DNA of 64,000 nucleotides from Pseudoalteromonas sp. XI10 (GCF_001469895.1 NZ_LOPY01000011.1:109928-173927), one strand, 5' to 3'; numbered from the stretch's first letter, positions 1-13,878 are shown. Translations and numbers: made by a program. The notes: a model not told the origin generated them from the sequence alone.

Positions 1-1647
<1,647 letters not shown>

Positions 1648-1667
1648 TCATCCCCAAGCACTTCGCT

Positions 1668-1699
1668 TAAAAAACCCAGCTCCGGCTGGGTTTTCTTTT
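1668..1699 (+). terminator. Intrinsic terminator of groL
   Basis: The inverted repeat AAAACCCAGC / GCTGGGTTTT with a 4-nt loop is followed by TTCTTTT, about 20 bases after the groL stop codon. It is a classic rho-independent terminator. Confidence 0.9.
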
Positions 1700-1703
1700 A
1701 GCT

Positions 1704-1790
1704 ATCAGTTTTAAGCTGTCAGCTATCAGAAACTGACGGCTGACGGCTGACGGCTGACGGCTGACGGCTGACGGCTGACGGCTGACGGCT
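1704..1790. repeat. Heptamer tandem repeat array (CTGACGG, 8 perfect copies plus degenerate copies)
   Basis: Eight perfect head-to-tail copies of CTGACGG occupy 1733-1788. They are preceded in the same 7-bp phase by diverged units (AGCTGTC, AGCTATC). The array abuts the nnr stop codon at 1790-1792. Similar heptamer arrays occur near 12600, 39849, 40314, 63293 and 63489, so this is one member of a dispersed family. There are no spacers, so it is not a CRISPR array. Confidence 0.95.
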
Positions 1791-3268
1791 CAGTTAATCA
1801 ACTCCCTCACTATCGCAAACAAGTCACTCGGTAACATGCCTCTTTCGCCTTCACGTTCTGCGGCAATATCACCGGCTTTTGCATGTAAGGTTACGCCTAA
1901 GCAAGCTGCTTGCTGAGGAGTAAGCCCCTGTGCGATCAATGCCGCTATGATACCTGTTAATACATCGCCACTGCCGCCAACCGCAAGTGCAGGGTTACCG
2001 TCGGTACACACCCATGTTTGGTTATTATCAGCAATTAAACTGCCAGCACCTTTGAGTACACAAGTAGTGGTATAGCTACGTGCGAGCTGCTTTACTGCAT
2101 GAAAGCGATTTTCTTCAATATCGCGAGTGCGACAATTAAGTAACCTTGCTGCCTCACCGGGATGTGGTGTGATTACGGTATTCGCTAATGGAAATGACGA
2201 AGCATGCTGAGCCATTAAATTAAGTGCATCAGCATCAATAACCAGTGGCTTGTTATTAGTAAAGCAATACTGCATGACTGCTTCAAAAGTTGTTTCTGAC
2301 CAAGTGTCTTGACCAAGCCCTGGGCCAATAGCAACACAGGTTGCCCACTCTAGGGCGCTAATCAGATTTGTATCTGTCACCATCAGTTCTGGCCGGCCAA
2401 TACTCACAGGTAAAATAGAGCTACTATGGGTATACACTTTGACCATACCCGCACCGCTGCGAAGCGCTGCCTCTGCAGTTAGACGAATAGCGCCTGCAGT
2501 ACCGGCATTACCACCAACACACAGCAATTTACCATGGCTGGTTTTATGGCTGTTGTTATCGCGCTCAGGAAGCCTAGCTTGGTTCAGATAATTGATAAGC
2601 TCAGCCGTGGGTGATGTCTGTTTTAAAAAGGCATCTTCAATACCTAAATCATTAAACTCTAATGTCCCTGCATGTGCTCGCCCTTGCCCTGTCACTAAAC
2701 CTTGCTTAATCCCCACAAAAGTCACAGTGAGTGCGGCTTTTATTGCGACTCCTTGTACGGCACCTGTGTCTGCATGAATGCCTGAGGGGAGATCAATAGC
2801 AACTATCGGCACTTGGCTTTCGTTGGCAGTTTTAATCAGCTGTGAAAAAGGCTCGCGCACTTTGCTTTGGATGCCAGTACCAAGCAGGCCATCAATAATG
2901 ATATCTGCTTGCTCAATAGCACTGGCATCAGCGGTTATTGCTCCTCCAGCGTCGAGCCAAGCTTGCTGAGCACTGAGCGCATCGCCTGTAAGAGGTTTAT
3001 CAGGTATTGCTGCAATAACCGTAACCTGTTTGCCCGCTTGTTTAGCTAAGCGAGCAACAACATAACTATCACCTGCATTGTTACCAACGCCCGCTAACAC
3101 AACGAATGTACTTGCTTTAGGAAAATAGCTGATAGCTTGCTGATAAGTCGCCTGCCCTGCTCGCTCCATAAGCTCATACAAGGTAACGCCAGAGCGCTTG
3201 GCTGCAGGTCCTTCATGGTCACGAACTTGCTCTGCTAAAAAAACTGACTGCGAGAGAACAATTGACAT
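1790..3268 (-). CDS. nnr: Bifunctional NAD(P)HX epimerase / ADP-dependent dehydratase
   Basis: Repairs hydrated NADH and NADPH. The N-terminal YjeF_N half (about residues 1-220) epimerises NAD(P)HX and contains GVGNNAGDSYVVARLA, close to the family GNNGGDG motif. The C-terminal ribokinase-like half (about 225-492) dehydrates it using ADP and contains HPGEAARLL and GGSGDVLTGIIAAL. At 492 residues it matches the fused E. coli YjeF type. The gene ends directly against the heptamer array, and its stop TGA overlaps the repeat edge. No terminator is visible downstream on its strand. Confidence 0.95.
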   Translation of the reverse strand: MSIVLSQSVFLAEQVRDHEGPAAKRSGVTLYELMERAGQATYQQAISYFPKASTFVVLAGVGNNAGDSYVVARLAKQAGKQVTVIAAIPDKPLTGDALSAQQAWLDAGGAITADASAIEQADIIIDGLLGTGIQSKVREPFSQLIKTANESQVPIVAIDLPSGIHADTGAVQGVAIKAALTVTFVGIKQGLVTGQGRAHAGTLEFNDLGIEDAFLKQTSPTAELINYLNQARLPERDNNSHKTSHGKLLCVGGNAGTAGAIRLTAEAALRSGAGMVKVYTHSSSILPVSIGRPELMVTDTNLISALEWATCVAIGPGLGQDTWSETTFEAVMQYCFTNNKPLVIDADALNLMAQHASSFPLANTVITPHPGEAARLLNCRTRDIEENRFHAVKQLARSYTTTCVLKGAGSLIADNNQTWVCTDGNPALAVGGSGDVLTGIIAALIAQGLTPQQAACLGVTLHAKAGDIAAEREGERGMLPSDLFAIVRELIN

Positions 3269-3332
3269 ATCTATCCTTAAATTGGCCTTTTAATCAGCAT
3301 ATAAGCACAGGTGAGTGCAGTCAATGAGGCAT

Positions 3333-3365
3333 AAAAAAACGGCGCGTAACTTACATTACGCGCCG
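3333..3365 (-). terminator. Intrinsic terminator of speD
   Basis: A 10-bp perfect stem (CGGCGCGTAA / TTACGCGCCG) with a 6-nt loop has a run of seven A on its left side, which is a U-run on the minus-strand transcript. It lies just past the speD stop and upstream of the nnr start. Confidence 0.9.
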
Positions 3366-3386
3366 ATTCTTTAAAGCTATAGTGAC

Positions 3387-4199
3387 TTACTCAGTGTCTG
3401 GTAAGTTGCGACCGTAGAAGATTTCTTGCATCTCGCGGGTCAGCTTAGAGTAGATGGCTTCTTCTTCTTCTTCCGAAAGATCTGCTGTAGAAACACCGAA
3501 TAGGTAAGTATTCAAGTCAGTTTCTTTTAACATCATCTTAGTGTGGAATAAGTTCTCTTGATACACGTTCACGTCCATCATTTGGTACGCTTCTTTGGTA
3601 TCTTCAGTCATGTAGTTCTGAATTGAGTTAATCGCATGATCGATATAGTGTTTAACACCATCTACGTCACGAGTAAAACCACGTACGCGGTAGTCAATTG
3701 TTACAACATCAGACTCAAGGCTATGAATTAAGAAGTTTAACGCTTTTAATGGCGAAATAATGCCACACGTTGATACTTCGATATCAGCACGGAACGTACA
3801 AATACCATCATCAGGGTGTGCTTCTGGGTATGTGTGAACACAGATGTGACTCTTGTCTAAGTGCGCTACCACTGTTTCAGGAAGAGGACCCGGTGCTTCA
3901 TCAACGTCATACGTTGTTTGTTGCTCAATTGGCTCTTCAGAGATCAAGATTGTTACGCTGGCGCCTTGCGGATCATAATCTTGGCGAGAAACATTTAGAA
4001 TGTTTGCGCCAATAATATCTACAACTTCACCTAAAATATCGGTAAGGCGATCAGCACTGTACTGTTCGTCGATATATTCAATATATTCTTTACGCTGTTG
4101 TTCCGTCTTTGCGTAACAAATATCGTAAATACTAAAACTTAAGCTCTTAGTTAAGTTATTAAAGCCATGAAGCTTAATTTTATCGAAGGGTTTATTCAT
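3387..4199 (-). CDS. speD: S-adenosylmethionine decarboxylase proenzyme
   Basis: Makes decarboxylated SAM, the aminopropyl donor for spermidine synthesis. The proenzyme cleaves itself to form a pyruvoyl cofactor. The expected cleavage motif is present as [13 protein letters not shown] with Ser117 as the predicted pyruvoyl precursor, followed by the conserved [22 protein letters not shown] block. At 270 residues it is the E. coli-type (class 1A) enzyme of about 264 residues. No speE lies next to it. A distant spermidine-synthase-like gene is at 34407, but it is too diverged to call the partner. Confidence 0.97.
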   Translation of the reverse strand: MNKPFDKIKLHGFNNLTKSLSFSIYDICYAKTEQQRKEYIEYIDEQYSADRLTDILGEVVDIIGANILNVSRQDYDPQGASVTILISEEPIEQQTTYDVDEAPGPLPETVVAHLDKSHICVHTYPEAHPDDGICTFRADIEVSTCGIISPLKALNFLIHSLESDVVTIDYRVRGFTRDVDGVKHYIDHAINSIQNYMTEDTKEAYQMMDVNVYQENLFHTKMMLKETDLNTYLFGVSTADLSEEEEEAIYSKLTREMQEIFYGRNLPDTE

Positions 4200-4287
4200 G
4201 CTAAACCAACCTTAAAACGAGTGAAACCTGCACCAGCAGAAATAAAAGTTCGCGGATTTTATACGAATTTCTTGCTCGGAAAAAGCG

Positions 4288-4701
4288 TTATTTTACCTGT
4301 TCTTGCACAACTTCATGACTATGCGTAATTTCTACTGTCTTATCAAGCATTAAGGCTACAGAACAATACTTTTCAGCAGATAATTGTACCGCTCTTGCAA
4401 GGTGCTTTTCAGAGACATTATCACCGGTAACCACAAAGTGTAGATTAATCTTGGTAAACACGCGAGGTGCTGACTCAGCACGCTCTGCAGATAGCTTAAC
4501 TTGCACATCAGAAAATGACTGTTTTGCTTTTTTTAAAATACTAACAACATCAACAGATGAACAACAGCCCGCTGACATTAAAACCATTTCCATTGGGCTT
4601 GGCGCAGCGCTATCGCTACCTGCATCAAAAACTACATTGTGACCTGAATTTGAAAGGCCAATAAACGTATCGCCTTCTACCCATTTTACATTCGCTTGCA
4701 T
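4288..4701 (-). CDS. OsmC family protein (YhfA-like)
   Basis: A 137-residue single-domain OsmC fold protein. Family members reduce organic hydroperoxides through two conserved cysteines or have unknown roles (YhfA). Visible cysteine sites are AGCCSS (Cys46/Cys47) and KYCSVA (Cys113), corresponding to the peroxidatic and resolving positions. In E. coli, yhfA also lies near argD and crp, so the context agrees with a YhfA orthologue. It is cytosolic, with no signal peptide. The function is not established. Confidence 0.9.
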   Translation of the reverse strand: MQANVKWVEGDTFIGLSNSGHNVVFDAGSDSAAPSPMEMVLMSAGCCSSVDVVSILKKAKQSFSDVQVKLSAERAESAPRVFTKINLHFVVTGDNVSEKHLARAVQLSAEKYCSVALMLDKTVEITHSHEVVQEQVK

Positions 4702-4846
4702 GTGCTTTATCTCTTAAAGTTATTTTGCTTGATTGTAAGCAAGTCACACACAGATGCAAGGGGTAAGAGGTGAGCTTTAAAGGAAAGCGAGTTGCTAACT
4801 TTGAGCTGCTCGCTTAAAGACTAGAAATTGTGTTGTGCTTTATAAG

Positions 4847-5194
4847 TTAGGCACTTTCGACAACAGCACTATCGAATAAGTTTTTCACTAATCCAGCAAA
4901 CTCATCAATAAACGCGTGTTGTTCAACGGTTACTGTGTGATTTGTAACGCTGCTTAGCACTTCTTGTAAGTCATATACGATACCGTCGACTTCGCGAACA
5001 ATTTGGCTGCGTTGTTCAGTATTAAGCTCTGTGTGTTGCTCGCAAAGTAACATGACATTTTCTGCTATCACGTCTTCAATCAGCTCTAACACTGTTGGAG
5101 CTCCTGGTTTAATTTGACCCGGCTTCTCAAAAAGCGCTAAATTTTGAGTGAGATACATGACAAGATCATCGTACCCTTGCCTATCTAAAACCAT
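4847..5194 (-). CDS. DUF3802 family protein
   Basis: A small acidic, mostly helical cytosolic protein that I recognise as a DUF3802 family member of Shewanella and Pseudoalteromonas. The function is unknown. The frame is open from a GTG at 5206, but the ATG at 5194 (MVLDRQGYDDLVMYLTQNLALFE) matches the family N-terminus and has AGGTG about 9 nt upstream, so I use it. It lies downstream of astD on the same strand but is separated by a terminator hairpin at 5280-5305, so it probably has its own promoter. Confidence 0.8.
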   Translation of the reverse strand: MVLDRQGYDDLVMYLTQNLALFEKPGQIKPGAPTVLELIEDVIAENVMLLCEQHTELNTEQRSQIVREVDGIVYDLQEVLSSVTNHTVTVEQHAFIDEFAGLVKNLFDSAVVESA

Positions 5195-5279
5195 ACGACT
5201 GCACACCTAATAAAAAACTATCTCTTTAGATTTAAGCAGAAAGCGCTTTTAATTGCTACCTTTGCCAAGCATCTCATAC

Positions 5280-5305
5280 AAAAAAAGCAGCCGAAGCTGC
5301 TTTTT
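5280..5305 (-). terminator. Terminator after astD (bidirectional shape)
   Basis: The stem AAGCAGC / GCTGCTT with a short CGAA-type loop is flanked by an A-run on the left and a T-run on the right. It ends the argD-astA-astD transcript about 20 bp past the astD stop. Confidence 0.85.
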
Positions 5306-5322
5306 ATAATGATTTACGATTA

Positions 5323-6810
<1,488 letters not shown>

Positions 6811-7827
6811 CTATAGTTCTGCAAGTGATACTGAATCACCCGCTTCTAAGTGAAGTGCTTTTGCTAGTTCACTTGAGATTGTGATGCTATCGGCATCACA
6901 TGATAGGCTAACTTGAGTCACGGTTGCTCTAAAATCAGCAATTTTATCATTTGCTAACAATACCGTGGTGTCGCCTTGGCTTTCACCAATTTCAACTTTA
7001 ACTGTGTGGGCATTTCTGACTGTAGCAATGTTATCTACTTTTGCTTCAACAGTTGGGCCCGCATCAAAAATGTCTACATAACCATTAAAGGTGAAACCTT
7101 CGCTCTTTAATAGTTCAATCGCAGGGCGTGTGTTGTCATGTACTTGACCAATCACAGCTTGTGCATCTTTGCTCAGTAAGTTGACGTAAATTGGGTATTT
7201 AGGCATTAACTCAGCAATAAATACTTTCTGGCCAATACCCGTTAAGTAATCTGCCGTTGGAAAGTCCATTGAGAAAAAGTGCTCTTCTAGCCATTGCCAG
7301 AATGGGCTTTCGCCGCTTTCGTCTGACACACCACGCATTTCAGCAATTACGGTGTCAGCAAAACGTTCTCTATGTTGATTAATAAACATAAAACGCGCTT
7401 TTGAAAGCAATTTACCGTTATTGTTTTTACGGTAGCCATCTTTTAAGAATAATGTGCATAGCTCAGTTGCACCGGTGTAATCATTACACAGGGTTAAAAT
7501 ATCAACGGCTTTATACACGTCTAGCGTACGAGAAGAATGAATTACTTTGCTTAAATGATAATGATAAAAAGCATCATCTAAACCAACAGCGGCTTCAATA
7601 CCCGAAGTCCCTACAACTTCACCCGTTTCGCTATCTTCAAGAACAAACAAGTAACCTTCATCACCTGGCTGCTGTGCTGCTTTTGCAAATGAGCTGACAG
7701 AATGATCAATTTTCTTTTGTAATAACTCTTCATTATTAGGCAAAGACGTAAAGCCATGGCCTGACTCAACAGCAATCTTTACTAACGCTTGGTAATCGCT
7801 TTGCTGGATTGGGCGAAGGATCATCAT
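6811..7827 (-). CDS. astA: Arginine N-succinyltransferase
   Basis: First step of the AST pathway. It transfers succinyl from succinyl-CoA to the alpha-amino group of arginine. The 338 residues open with ILRPIQQSDYQALVKIAVESG, like other AstA proteins, and carry the conserved family segments around EMRG and the C-terminal barrel. The start could be either of two adjacent Met codons (7827 or 7824). It sits between argD and astD. The 80-bp argD-astA gap holds a hairpin (7872-7890). Confidence 0.95.
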   Translation of the reverse strand: MMILRPIQQSDYQALVKIAVESGHGFTSLPNNEELLQKKIDHSVSSFAKAAQQPGDEGYLFVLEDSETGEVVGTSGIEAAVGLDDAFYHYHLSKVIHSSRTLDVYKAVDILTLCNDYTGATELCTLFLKDGYRKNNNGKLLSKARFMFINQHRERFADTVIAEMRGVSDESGESPFWQWLEEHFFSMDFPTADYLTGIGQKVFIAELMPKYPIYVNLLSKDAQAVIGQVHDNTRPAIELLKSEGFTFNGYVDIFDAGPTVEAKVDNIATVRNAHTVKVEIGESQGDTTVLLANDKIADFRATVTQVSLSCDADSITISSELAKALHLEAGDSVSLAEL

Positions 7828-7871
7828 AAGTCCGCTTGCTCCCTTATAAATAACGGTAAATTAAGAAATGT

Positions 7872-7890
7872 GGGCAAGCTTAGCTTGCCC
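7872..7890. other. Hairpin between argD and astA
   Basis: An almost perfect inverted repeat, GGGCAAGCT-T-AGCTTGCCC, lies in the argD-astA spacer. It has no proper U-run, so it may be a partial terminator or an RNA processing/stability element that lowers astA-astD expression relative to argD. The core CAAGCTTAGCTTG recurs at 32073-32093. Confidence 0.6.
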
Positions 7891-7907
7891 TGAAATGACA
7901 GTTTCGT

Positions 7908-9482
<1,575 letters not shown>

Positions 9483-10667
9483 TTAATTAATTTGAATATG
9501 AAAGCGATCAAAATTGCATTTTGCTAGCTGATCAAGCTCTTCTTTAGTGAAATCGAAGTGTGCAAACCAACGTTCGGTTTCGTCATTTTCGACTAGTTGA
9601 TGCTCATTTAAACTTAAATACTGAGCGTAACAACGTGCTTTTAAAATCACCTTGGTAAGCGGCAAATACTCATCGTTTTTAGCTAAAGGTGTAGTTAACT
9701 GCTGCATTACCGCATTAAATGGCAAATACCTAAAAGCCATTTTCTCAATTACAGTGGCTGTTACCTTCATCGACTGCTTATTTAGCAAGGTGCTTAAAAA
9801 TAAAGGATCCGGTTTTAGCTCTAATAAAGCTGTGTGTAGATCTTTCTTTTGCTCATCACGGGCTTTCGTTACTTGGCGCTGCCAAACTAACTCAAAAATA
9901 CGAAGGTATATACGGACTAGCGCTATCTTACCCACGTCGAGTAGCATACCTAAGGTAAACGCGTGCACCTCATTTACACCATTTAATTTAGCAAGTTCTT
10001 GAGCAGCAATGGCACACGCCATTGAGTTATCACGAAGTCGACGTTTTAACAGCGGGAATGGCTCTGTACTGTGTGGCATCCAATGGCGTACCGCAAAGGT
10101 TGGCACGACAAACTTTAAGTTATCTAAACCAATGTAGCGCAGCGCTAACAGTGGGTTATCGACCTGAACTGAAGTGTGTTTATTACGTTGTTTTCTATAA
10201 AAAGGTAAATTCACAAACGCAACGAGCTCACGACCTAACCAACTCAAATCTTTAACTAACGGCTCTAGTCGACCTACTGAGGCCGAGCGCACAGCTAAAA
10301 TATCTAAAATAGCAGGTACGCTATCTTGAATCCCTATAGTTTCATGAATTACTGAATCAATGTCTTCAAGCTGCTTATGCATGGCAGCCTCAATCACTTG
10401 GTGTAATTGCTTGCTCGCCTGTGCACGGTATTTATGGTGAGCTGTGCTGCTCTTTTGACGTTTTTTCTCAGCAGCAACTTCTACTTCTAATAGAGTTCGC
10501 TGTTCCATTGATTCGCCATAATCAATTTCGAGAGTGTGAATATAGCCAATTTGACGCTGTGCAAAACTGTGACCAAGCAAAAGATCGTGCGCGCGCTCAT
10601 TAAGCACCATCGCAGTCCTTTGTTGTCGGTTTTCTTCGGTCATTTGCACAGGCGTATTGTCGGTCAT
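9483..10667 (-). CDS. HDOD domain protein
   Basis: A cytosolic 394-residue protein with an N-terminal helical region (about 1-110) and a central HDOD-type segment (about 120-310, including FTLGMLLDVGKIALVRIYLRIFE). HDOD domains are HD-phosphohydrolase relatives without the metal-binding residues and are usually signalling or scaffold modules. No catalytic HD pair or second output domain is recognisable. It lies 24 bp downstream of pabA and may be co-transcribed with it. The specific role is unknown. Confidence 0.75.
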   Translation of the reverse strand: MTDNTPVQMTEENRQQRTAMVLNERAHDLLLGHSFAQRQIGYIHTLEIDYGESMEQRTLLEVEVAAEKKRQKSSTAHHKYRAQASKQLHQVIEAAMHKQLEDIDSVIHETIGIQDSVPAILDILAVRSASVGRLEPLVKDLSWLGRELVAFVNLPFYRKQRNKHTSVQVDNPLLALRYIGLDNLKFVVPTFAVRHWMPHSTEPFPLLKRRLRDNSMACAIAAQELAKLNGVNEVHAFTLGMLLDVGKIALVRIYLRIFELVWQRQVTKARDEQKKDLHTALLELKPDPLFLSTLLNKQSMKVTATVIEKMAFRYLPFNAVMQQLTTPLAKNDEYLPLTKVILKARCYAQYLSLNEHQLVENDETERWFAHFDFTKEELDQLAKCNFDRFHIQIN

Positions 10668-10691
10668 ATTTGTTAATTCACTAGCCTAAGG

Positions 10692-11270
10692 TTAGAAGCG
10701 AGTTAAAAAGTTAGCAAGTAATTCAAGCCCTTGTTGGGTCAAAATTGCTTCGGGGTGAAATTGCACTCCTTCAAGTGCTAAATCATTATGCATGATCCCC
10801 ATAATTTCATCAAAATCAGAATTTTGTTCTGTCCATGCGGTAATGCTGAAGTCACTAGGCAGACTTTGTTTATCCACCACTAAAGAATGGTAGCGGCATA
10901 CCGTCAGCGGATTTGCCAAACCGTTAAACACACCTTGATTGGTATGCTTAACTAACGAGGTTTTACCATGCATCACTTGCTTTGCACGAATAACATCAGC
11001 ACCTAGAGCCTGAGCAATAGTTTGGTGACCTAAGCAAATACCAAGAATTGGCAACTGGCCTTTCAGTTGTTCAACCACTTGCAAAGAAATACCCGCTTCG
11101 TTTGGTGAACATGGCCCAGGCGATAGTACGATGTGCTCTGGGTTAAGTTGTTTAATCTCAGCAATGCTGATCTCATCGTTTCGTTTAACTAATACATCTT
11201 GGTCTAAGCGCTGAAAATATTGCACTAGGTTGTATGTAAACGAATCATAATTGTCGATCATTAACAGCAT
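10692..11270 (-). CDS. pabA: Aminodeoxychorismate/anthranilate synthase glutamine amidotransferase subunit
   Basis: Class I glutaminase subunit that feeds ammonia to PabB for p-aminobenzoate (folate) synthesis. In some relatives the same subunit serves TrpE. The triad is visible: Cys79 in LGICLGHQ, with His172 and Glu174 in QFHPEAILT. It also has the oxyanion motif [11 protein letters not shown]. The 192-residue length is standard. pabA near argD is conserved gene order in gammaproteobacteria. It is the first gene of a possible pabA-HDOD unit. Confidence 0.95.
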   Translation of the reverse strand: MLLMIDNYDSFTYNLVQYFQRLDQDVLVKRNDEISIAEIKQLNPEHIVLSPGPCSPNEAGISLQVVEQLKGQLPILGICLGHQTIAQALGADVIRAKQVMHGKTSLVKHTNQGVFNGLANPLTVCRYHSLVVDKQSLPSDFSITAWTEQNSDFDEIMGIMHNDLALEGVQFHPEAILTQQGLELLANFLTRF

Positions 11271-11355
11271 TGCGTGTAACCCAAAATTACTCAGTCAAAA
11301 TAATGAAGGCGCATTTTACCCCAAGCGTTCATAAATGTCGGCAAAAAATGGGGGA

Positions 11356-11751
11356 TTACTCAGCGATTAAATGCGCTGTAAGGTCAGCCCTTTCTTGCTC
11401 ATTAAGTTTTTGCGAACATTTATTTGCGAAGTCATAACGTACTAGTACGGTTTTACCAACGGCACAGCAGTTATCTTGCTGCCAGGCCTCTTGGCGCAGT
11501 ACAAATGAACTAGAGCCGATGTGCTCAACACTTGTTTTCACTGTGACATCGTGACCATAAAACAACTCACCCACAAAGCTTACTTCAACCTTAGCAATGA
11601 TCAGTTTCCACTCATAAGGGTTTAAATCGGGCGTAAAAAACCTGAAAATAGGCGCTCGGGCGGCTTCAAACCATACAGGGAGTACGGTATTGTTGATGTG
11701 CCCTAGCACATCTGTTTCGCTAAAGCGTGGTGTGATAGTTTCAGTAAACAT
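11356..11751 (-). CDS. Acyl-CoA thioesterase (4HBT hot-dog)
   Basis: A YbgC/FadM-like thioesterase of about 131 residues. The N-terminal signature RFSETDVLGHINNTVLPVWFE contains the catalytic Asp (TD) and the His-Asn pair typical of 4HBT enzymes that hydrolyse short or medium acyl-CoA. The frame extends upstream to 11874, but those residues are not family-like and overlap the divergent gene. The ATG at 11751 gives the canonical N-terminus. The substrate is unknown. Confidence 0.9.
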   Translation of the reverse strand: MFTETITPRFSETDVLGHINNTVLPVWFEAARAPIFRFFTPDLNPYEWKLIIAKVEVSFVGELFYGHDVTVKTSVEHIGSSSFVLRQEAWQQDNCCAVGKTVLVRYDFANKCSQKLNEQERADLTAHLIAE

Positions 11752-11787
11752 AGTAACCCTATAAAAAATATAAACTAAAGGTAGCTC

Positions 11788-12492
11788 ATGACGGACTTTA
11801 TTCGCGTATACGAAAACGCCCTCAGCAAAGAATTTTGCGACAACTTTATCACGGTATTTGAACAAAGCCCGCATTTAAAACAAGGCATTACCTCAGGCGG
11901 AGTAGATTTAGCGAAAAAAGACAGCCGCGATTTATACCTTAATAACCACCCTGAATACGCTGAGCAACTAAAGCATATTCAACAAACGACTGCGGGTTAC
12001 GTCTTCAAATACCTTGAAGAGCATATTTTTATGATGATTGGTGCCTTTGGTTTAAAGGTTTACCATCCGCAAACGGGCAAACCTGTTGACCTAACACAAG
12101 ATAACTTTGAAGAAGTCGGCAAACCACAATTGCCATTACTCGTGCAGCAAATTTTCCGCATGGGTCCAATTCAAGCACAGAAATACGATATCAATAAAGG
12201 TGGCTACCCTTATTGGCATAGCGAGGTATACCCGCAAGCTGGCCACAACGAAGCTCTGCATCGTGTGCTGTTATTTATGTTCTATTTAAATGATGTAGAA
12301 GAAGGTGGTGAAACTGAGTTTTACTATCAACAACGAAAAATATCACCTACACAGGGTTCTATGGTCGTAGCACCGGGCTATTTTACCCACACGCACCGTG
12401 GTAATAAGCCTATTTCAAATGACAAGTATATTTTAACCTCGTGGGTCTTATTCAACCGCGCGGAACAAATATATGGCCAACCACAATCCTAA
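11788..12492 (+). CDS. 2OG-Fe(II) oxygenase, prolyl-4-hydroxylase-like
   Basis: A 234-residue double-stranded beta-helix dioxygenase. The predicted iron ligands are His144 and Glu146 in YPYWHSEVY and His203 in FTHTHRGNKP. Lys213, ten residues after the distal His, is placed like the 2-oxoglutarate-binding Lys of prolyl 4-hydroxylases. The usual HxD is HxE here, a variation known in clavaminate synthase. No signal peptide, so cytosolic. It is divergent from the thioesterase with a 36-bp gap. The substrate is unknown; a protein side chain is plausible but unproven. Confidence 0.85.
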   Translation: MTDFIRVYENALSKEFCDNFITVFEQSPHLKQGITSGGVDLAKKDSRDLYLNNHPEYAEQLKHIQQTTAGYVFKYLEEHIFMMIGAFGLKVYHPQTGKPVDLTQDNFEEVGKPQLPLLVQQIFRMGPIQAQKYDINKGGYPYWHSEVYPQAGHNEALHRVLLFMFYLNDVEEGGETEFYYQQRKISPTQGSMVVAPGYFTHTHRGNKPISNDKYILTSWVLFNRAEQIYGQPQS

Positions 12493-12569
12493 TGCTAAGC
12501 GGTAATAATCTAAGCTAAAGCTATTAGTAGAAGGAGTGCAACGTTTGATGTCGCGCTTTTTGTTAGCAT

Positions 12570-12594
12570 AAAAAAGCAGCCACTTGGGCTGCTT
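12570..12594 (-). terminator. Intrinsic terminator of the class V PLP enzyme gene
   Basis: The stem AAGCAGCC / GGGCTGCTT has an A-run on its left side, so it terminates minus-strand transcription from the gene ending at 12631. Confidence 0.8.
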
Positions 12595-12598
12595 AAAA

Positions 12599-12632
12599 CT
12601 TATAGCTTATAGCTTAATTAAAGCTCAGCTTT
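12599..12632. repeat. Short heptamer repeat and inverted repeat at a gene end
   Basis: Two perfect 7-bp copies (TTATAGC at 12600-12613) are followed by the palindrome TAAAGCTCAGCTTTA, which overlaps the stop codon of the minus-strand gene. The heptamer read as AGCTTAT fits the RGYTNNN family of larger arrays in this window. Confidence 0.7.
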
Positions 12633-13869
12633 AATCTGCTAGTAATTGATCAAATAAATCAAAAACCTTATCAAGCTCTTCAATTGTGTTGTAATGCATA
12701 CAACCAATGCGTACTACGCCCCCGGTTTCTAATACACCTAGCTGCTTACATAAGCCTTGAGCGTAGAAGTTACCGTCCCACACACAAATATGTTGCTTAC
12801 CTAAAAATTCAGACACAACACGTGGCTCGATGCCTTCAAAAGTTAAAGCAAAAGTCGGTGTGCGATAAGCTATACGCTCTAGATCATCAATACCAAATAA
12901 CTTGATGCGTGGGTAATCTGCTAAACGAGATAAAAAGTGCTTACTTAATGTCATTTCGTGCTGTTTAGTCATAGCAAATGCAGCAGCTAATTTTTCTCGG
13001 CGTGAATGAGTATCATCAAGCTCACTAATTGCAGCAATGTAATCAACAGCAGCAATTAATCCAGCTAGCGCTTCAAAGCTTTGTGTACCCGTTTCCCAGC
13101 GACCTGGCGCAACATCTTTTGCAGGTTCAACTTTATATGGTGTGAAACCTTCAAGATGCTCACGTTTGCCATAGACAATACCAAGGTGAGGACCAAAGAA
13201 CTTATATGCAGAGCAGGCTAAGAAGTCACAATCAAGTGCTTGTACATCAACCAATTCATGAGGTGCGTAATGAACGGCATCAACATACACTAGCGCACCA
13301 ACAGCATGTGCAAGCTCAACGATGCGTTTAATGTCATTAATTGAACCTGTCGTGTTCGACGCATACGTCACTGCAACAAGCTTTGTTTTGCTAGATAAAA
13401 GGCTTTCAAAGTGTGCCATATCTAGGCTGCAATCAGCTTCGTTGATAAGGGTAGTTTTTACTGTCGCGCCTTTATCTTCAGCAGCTTGCTGCCAAGATGA
13501 TACGTTTGAGAAGTGATCGGCATTGGTGACGATAATTTCATCATCAGCAGTCCAATCACGCGAGATGGCACGGCTAAAGCTAAACGTTAAGCTTGTCATA
13601 TTTGCACCAAACACGATTTGCTCTTTAGATGGCGCATTTAATAAATCGGCTGCAGCTTGGCGCGCATTTGCCATTAACTCTACCGTTTTATCACTTGAGA
13701 AAAATGCACCGCCTAAGTTTGAGTTGTAGTAACCCAAATATGCACTCATAGCGCTTAGCACTGACTGTGGTACTTGCGAGCCTCCCGGACCATCAAGGAA
13801 AATCGGTGACTGACCTGCAACTTGTTGCATAAGTGCAGGAAATTGGCGACGTAATTGCGTTAAGTTCAT
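12631..13869 (-). CDS. Class V PLP aminotransferase, cysteine desulfurase-like
   Basis: A fold-I PLP enzyme of 412 residues resembling the SufS/NifS-like 'cysteine desulfurase-like' subfamily. Visible features are the substrate/cofactor segment DGPGGSQVP near the N-terminus, YVDAVHYAPHELVDV (Asp-x-x-His contacts to PLP) and the Schiff-base lysine in CSAYKFFGPHLGIVYG. No mobile-loop active-site Cys is obvious and no suf/isc gene is nearby, so desulfurase activity is doubtful. It follows a 2OG dioxygenase gene by 9 bp and is almost certainly co-transcribed, which suggests a shared amino-acid substrate. Confidence 0.85.
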   Translation of the reverse strand: MNLTQLRRQFPALMQQVAGQSPIFLDGPGGSQVPQSVLSAMSAYLGYYNSNLGGAFFSSDKTVELMANARQAAADLLNAPSKEQIVFGANMTSLTFSFSRAISRDWTADDEIIVTNADHFSNVSSWQQAAEDKGATVKTTLINEADCSLDMAHFESLLSSKTKLVAVTYASNTTGSINDIKRIVELAHAVGALVYVDAVHYAPHELVDVQALDCDFLACSAYKFFGPHLGIVYGKREHLEGFTPYKVEPAKDVAPGRWETGTQSFEALAGLIAAVDYIAAISELDDTHSRREKLAAAFAMTKQHEMTLSKHFLSRLADYPRIKLFGIDDLERIAYRTPTFALTFEGIEPRVVSEFLGKQHICVWDGNFYAQGLCKQLGVLETGGVVRIGCMHYNTIEELDKVFDLFDQLLAD

Positions 13870-13878
13870 GATTTACCC

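Noticed and set aside
1733..1788. Possible CRISPR array
   Set aside because: Units are 7 bp, contiguous and without spacers; no cas genes. The same applies at 40314 and 63293.
12631..13869. True cysteine desulfurase (SufS/IscS) for Fe-S assembly
   Set aside because: No suf/isc neighbours and no clear active-site Cys loop; the partner gene is a 2OG dioxygenase.
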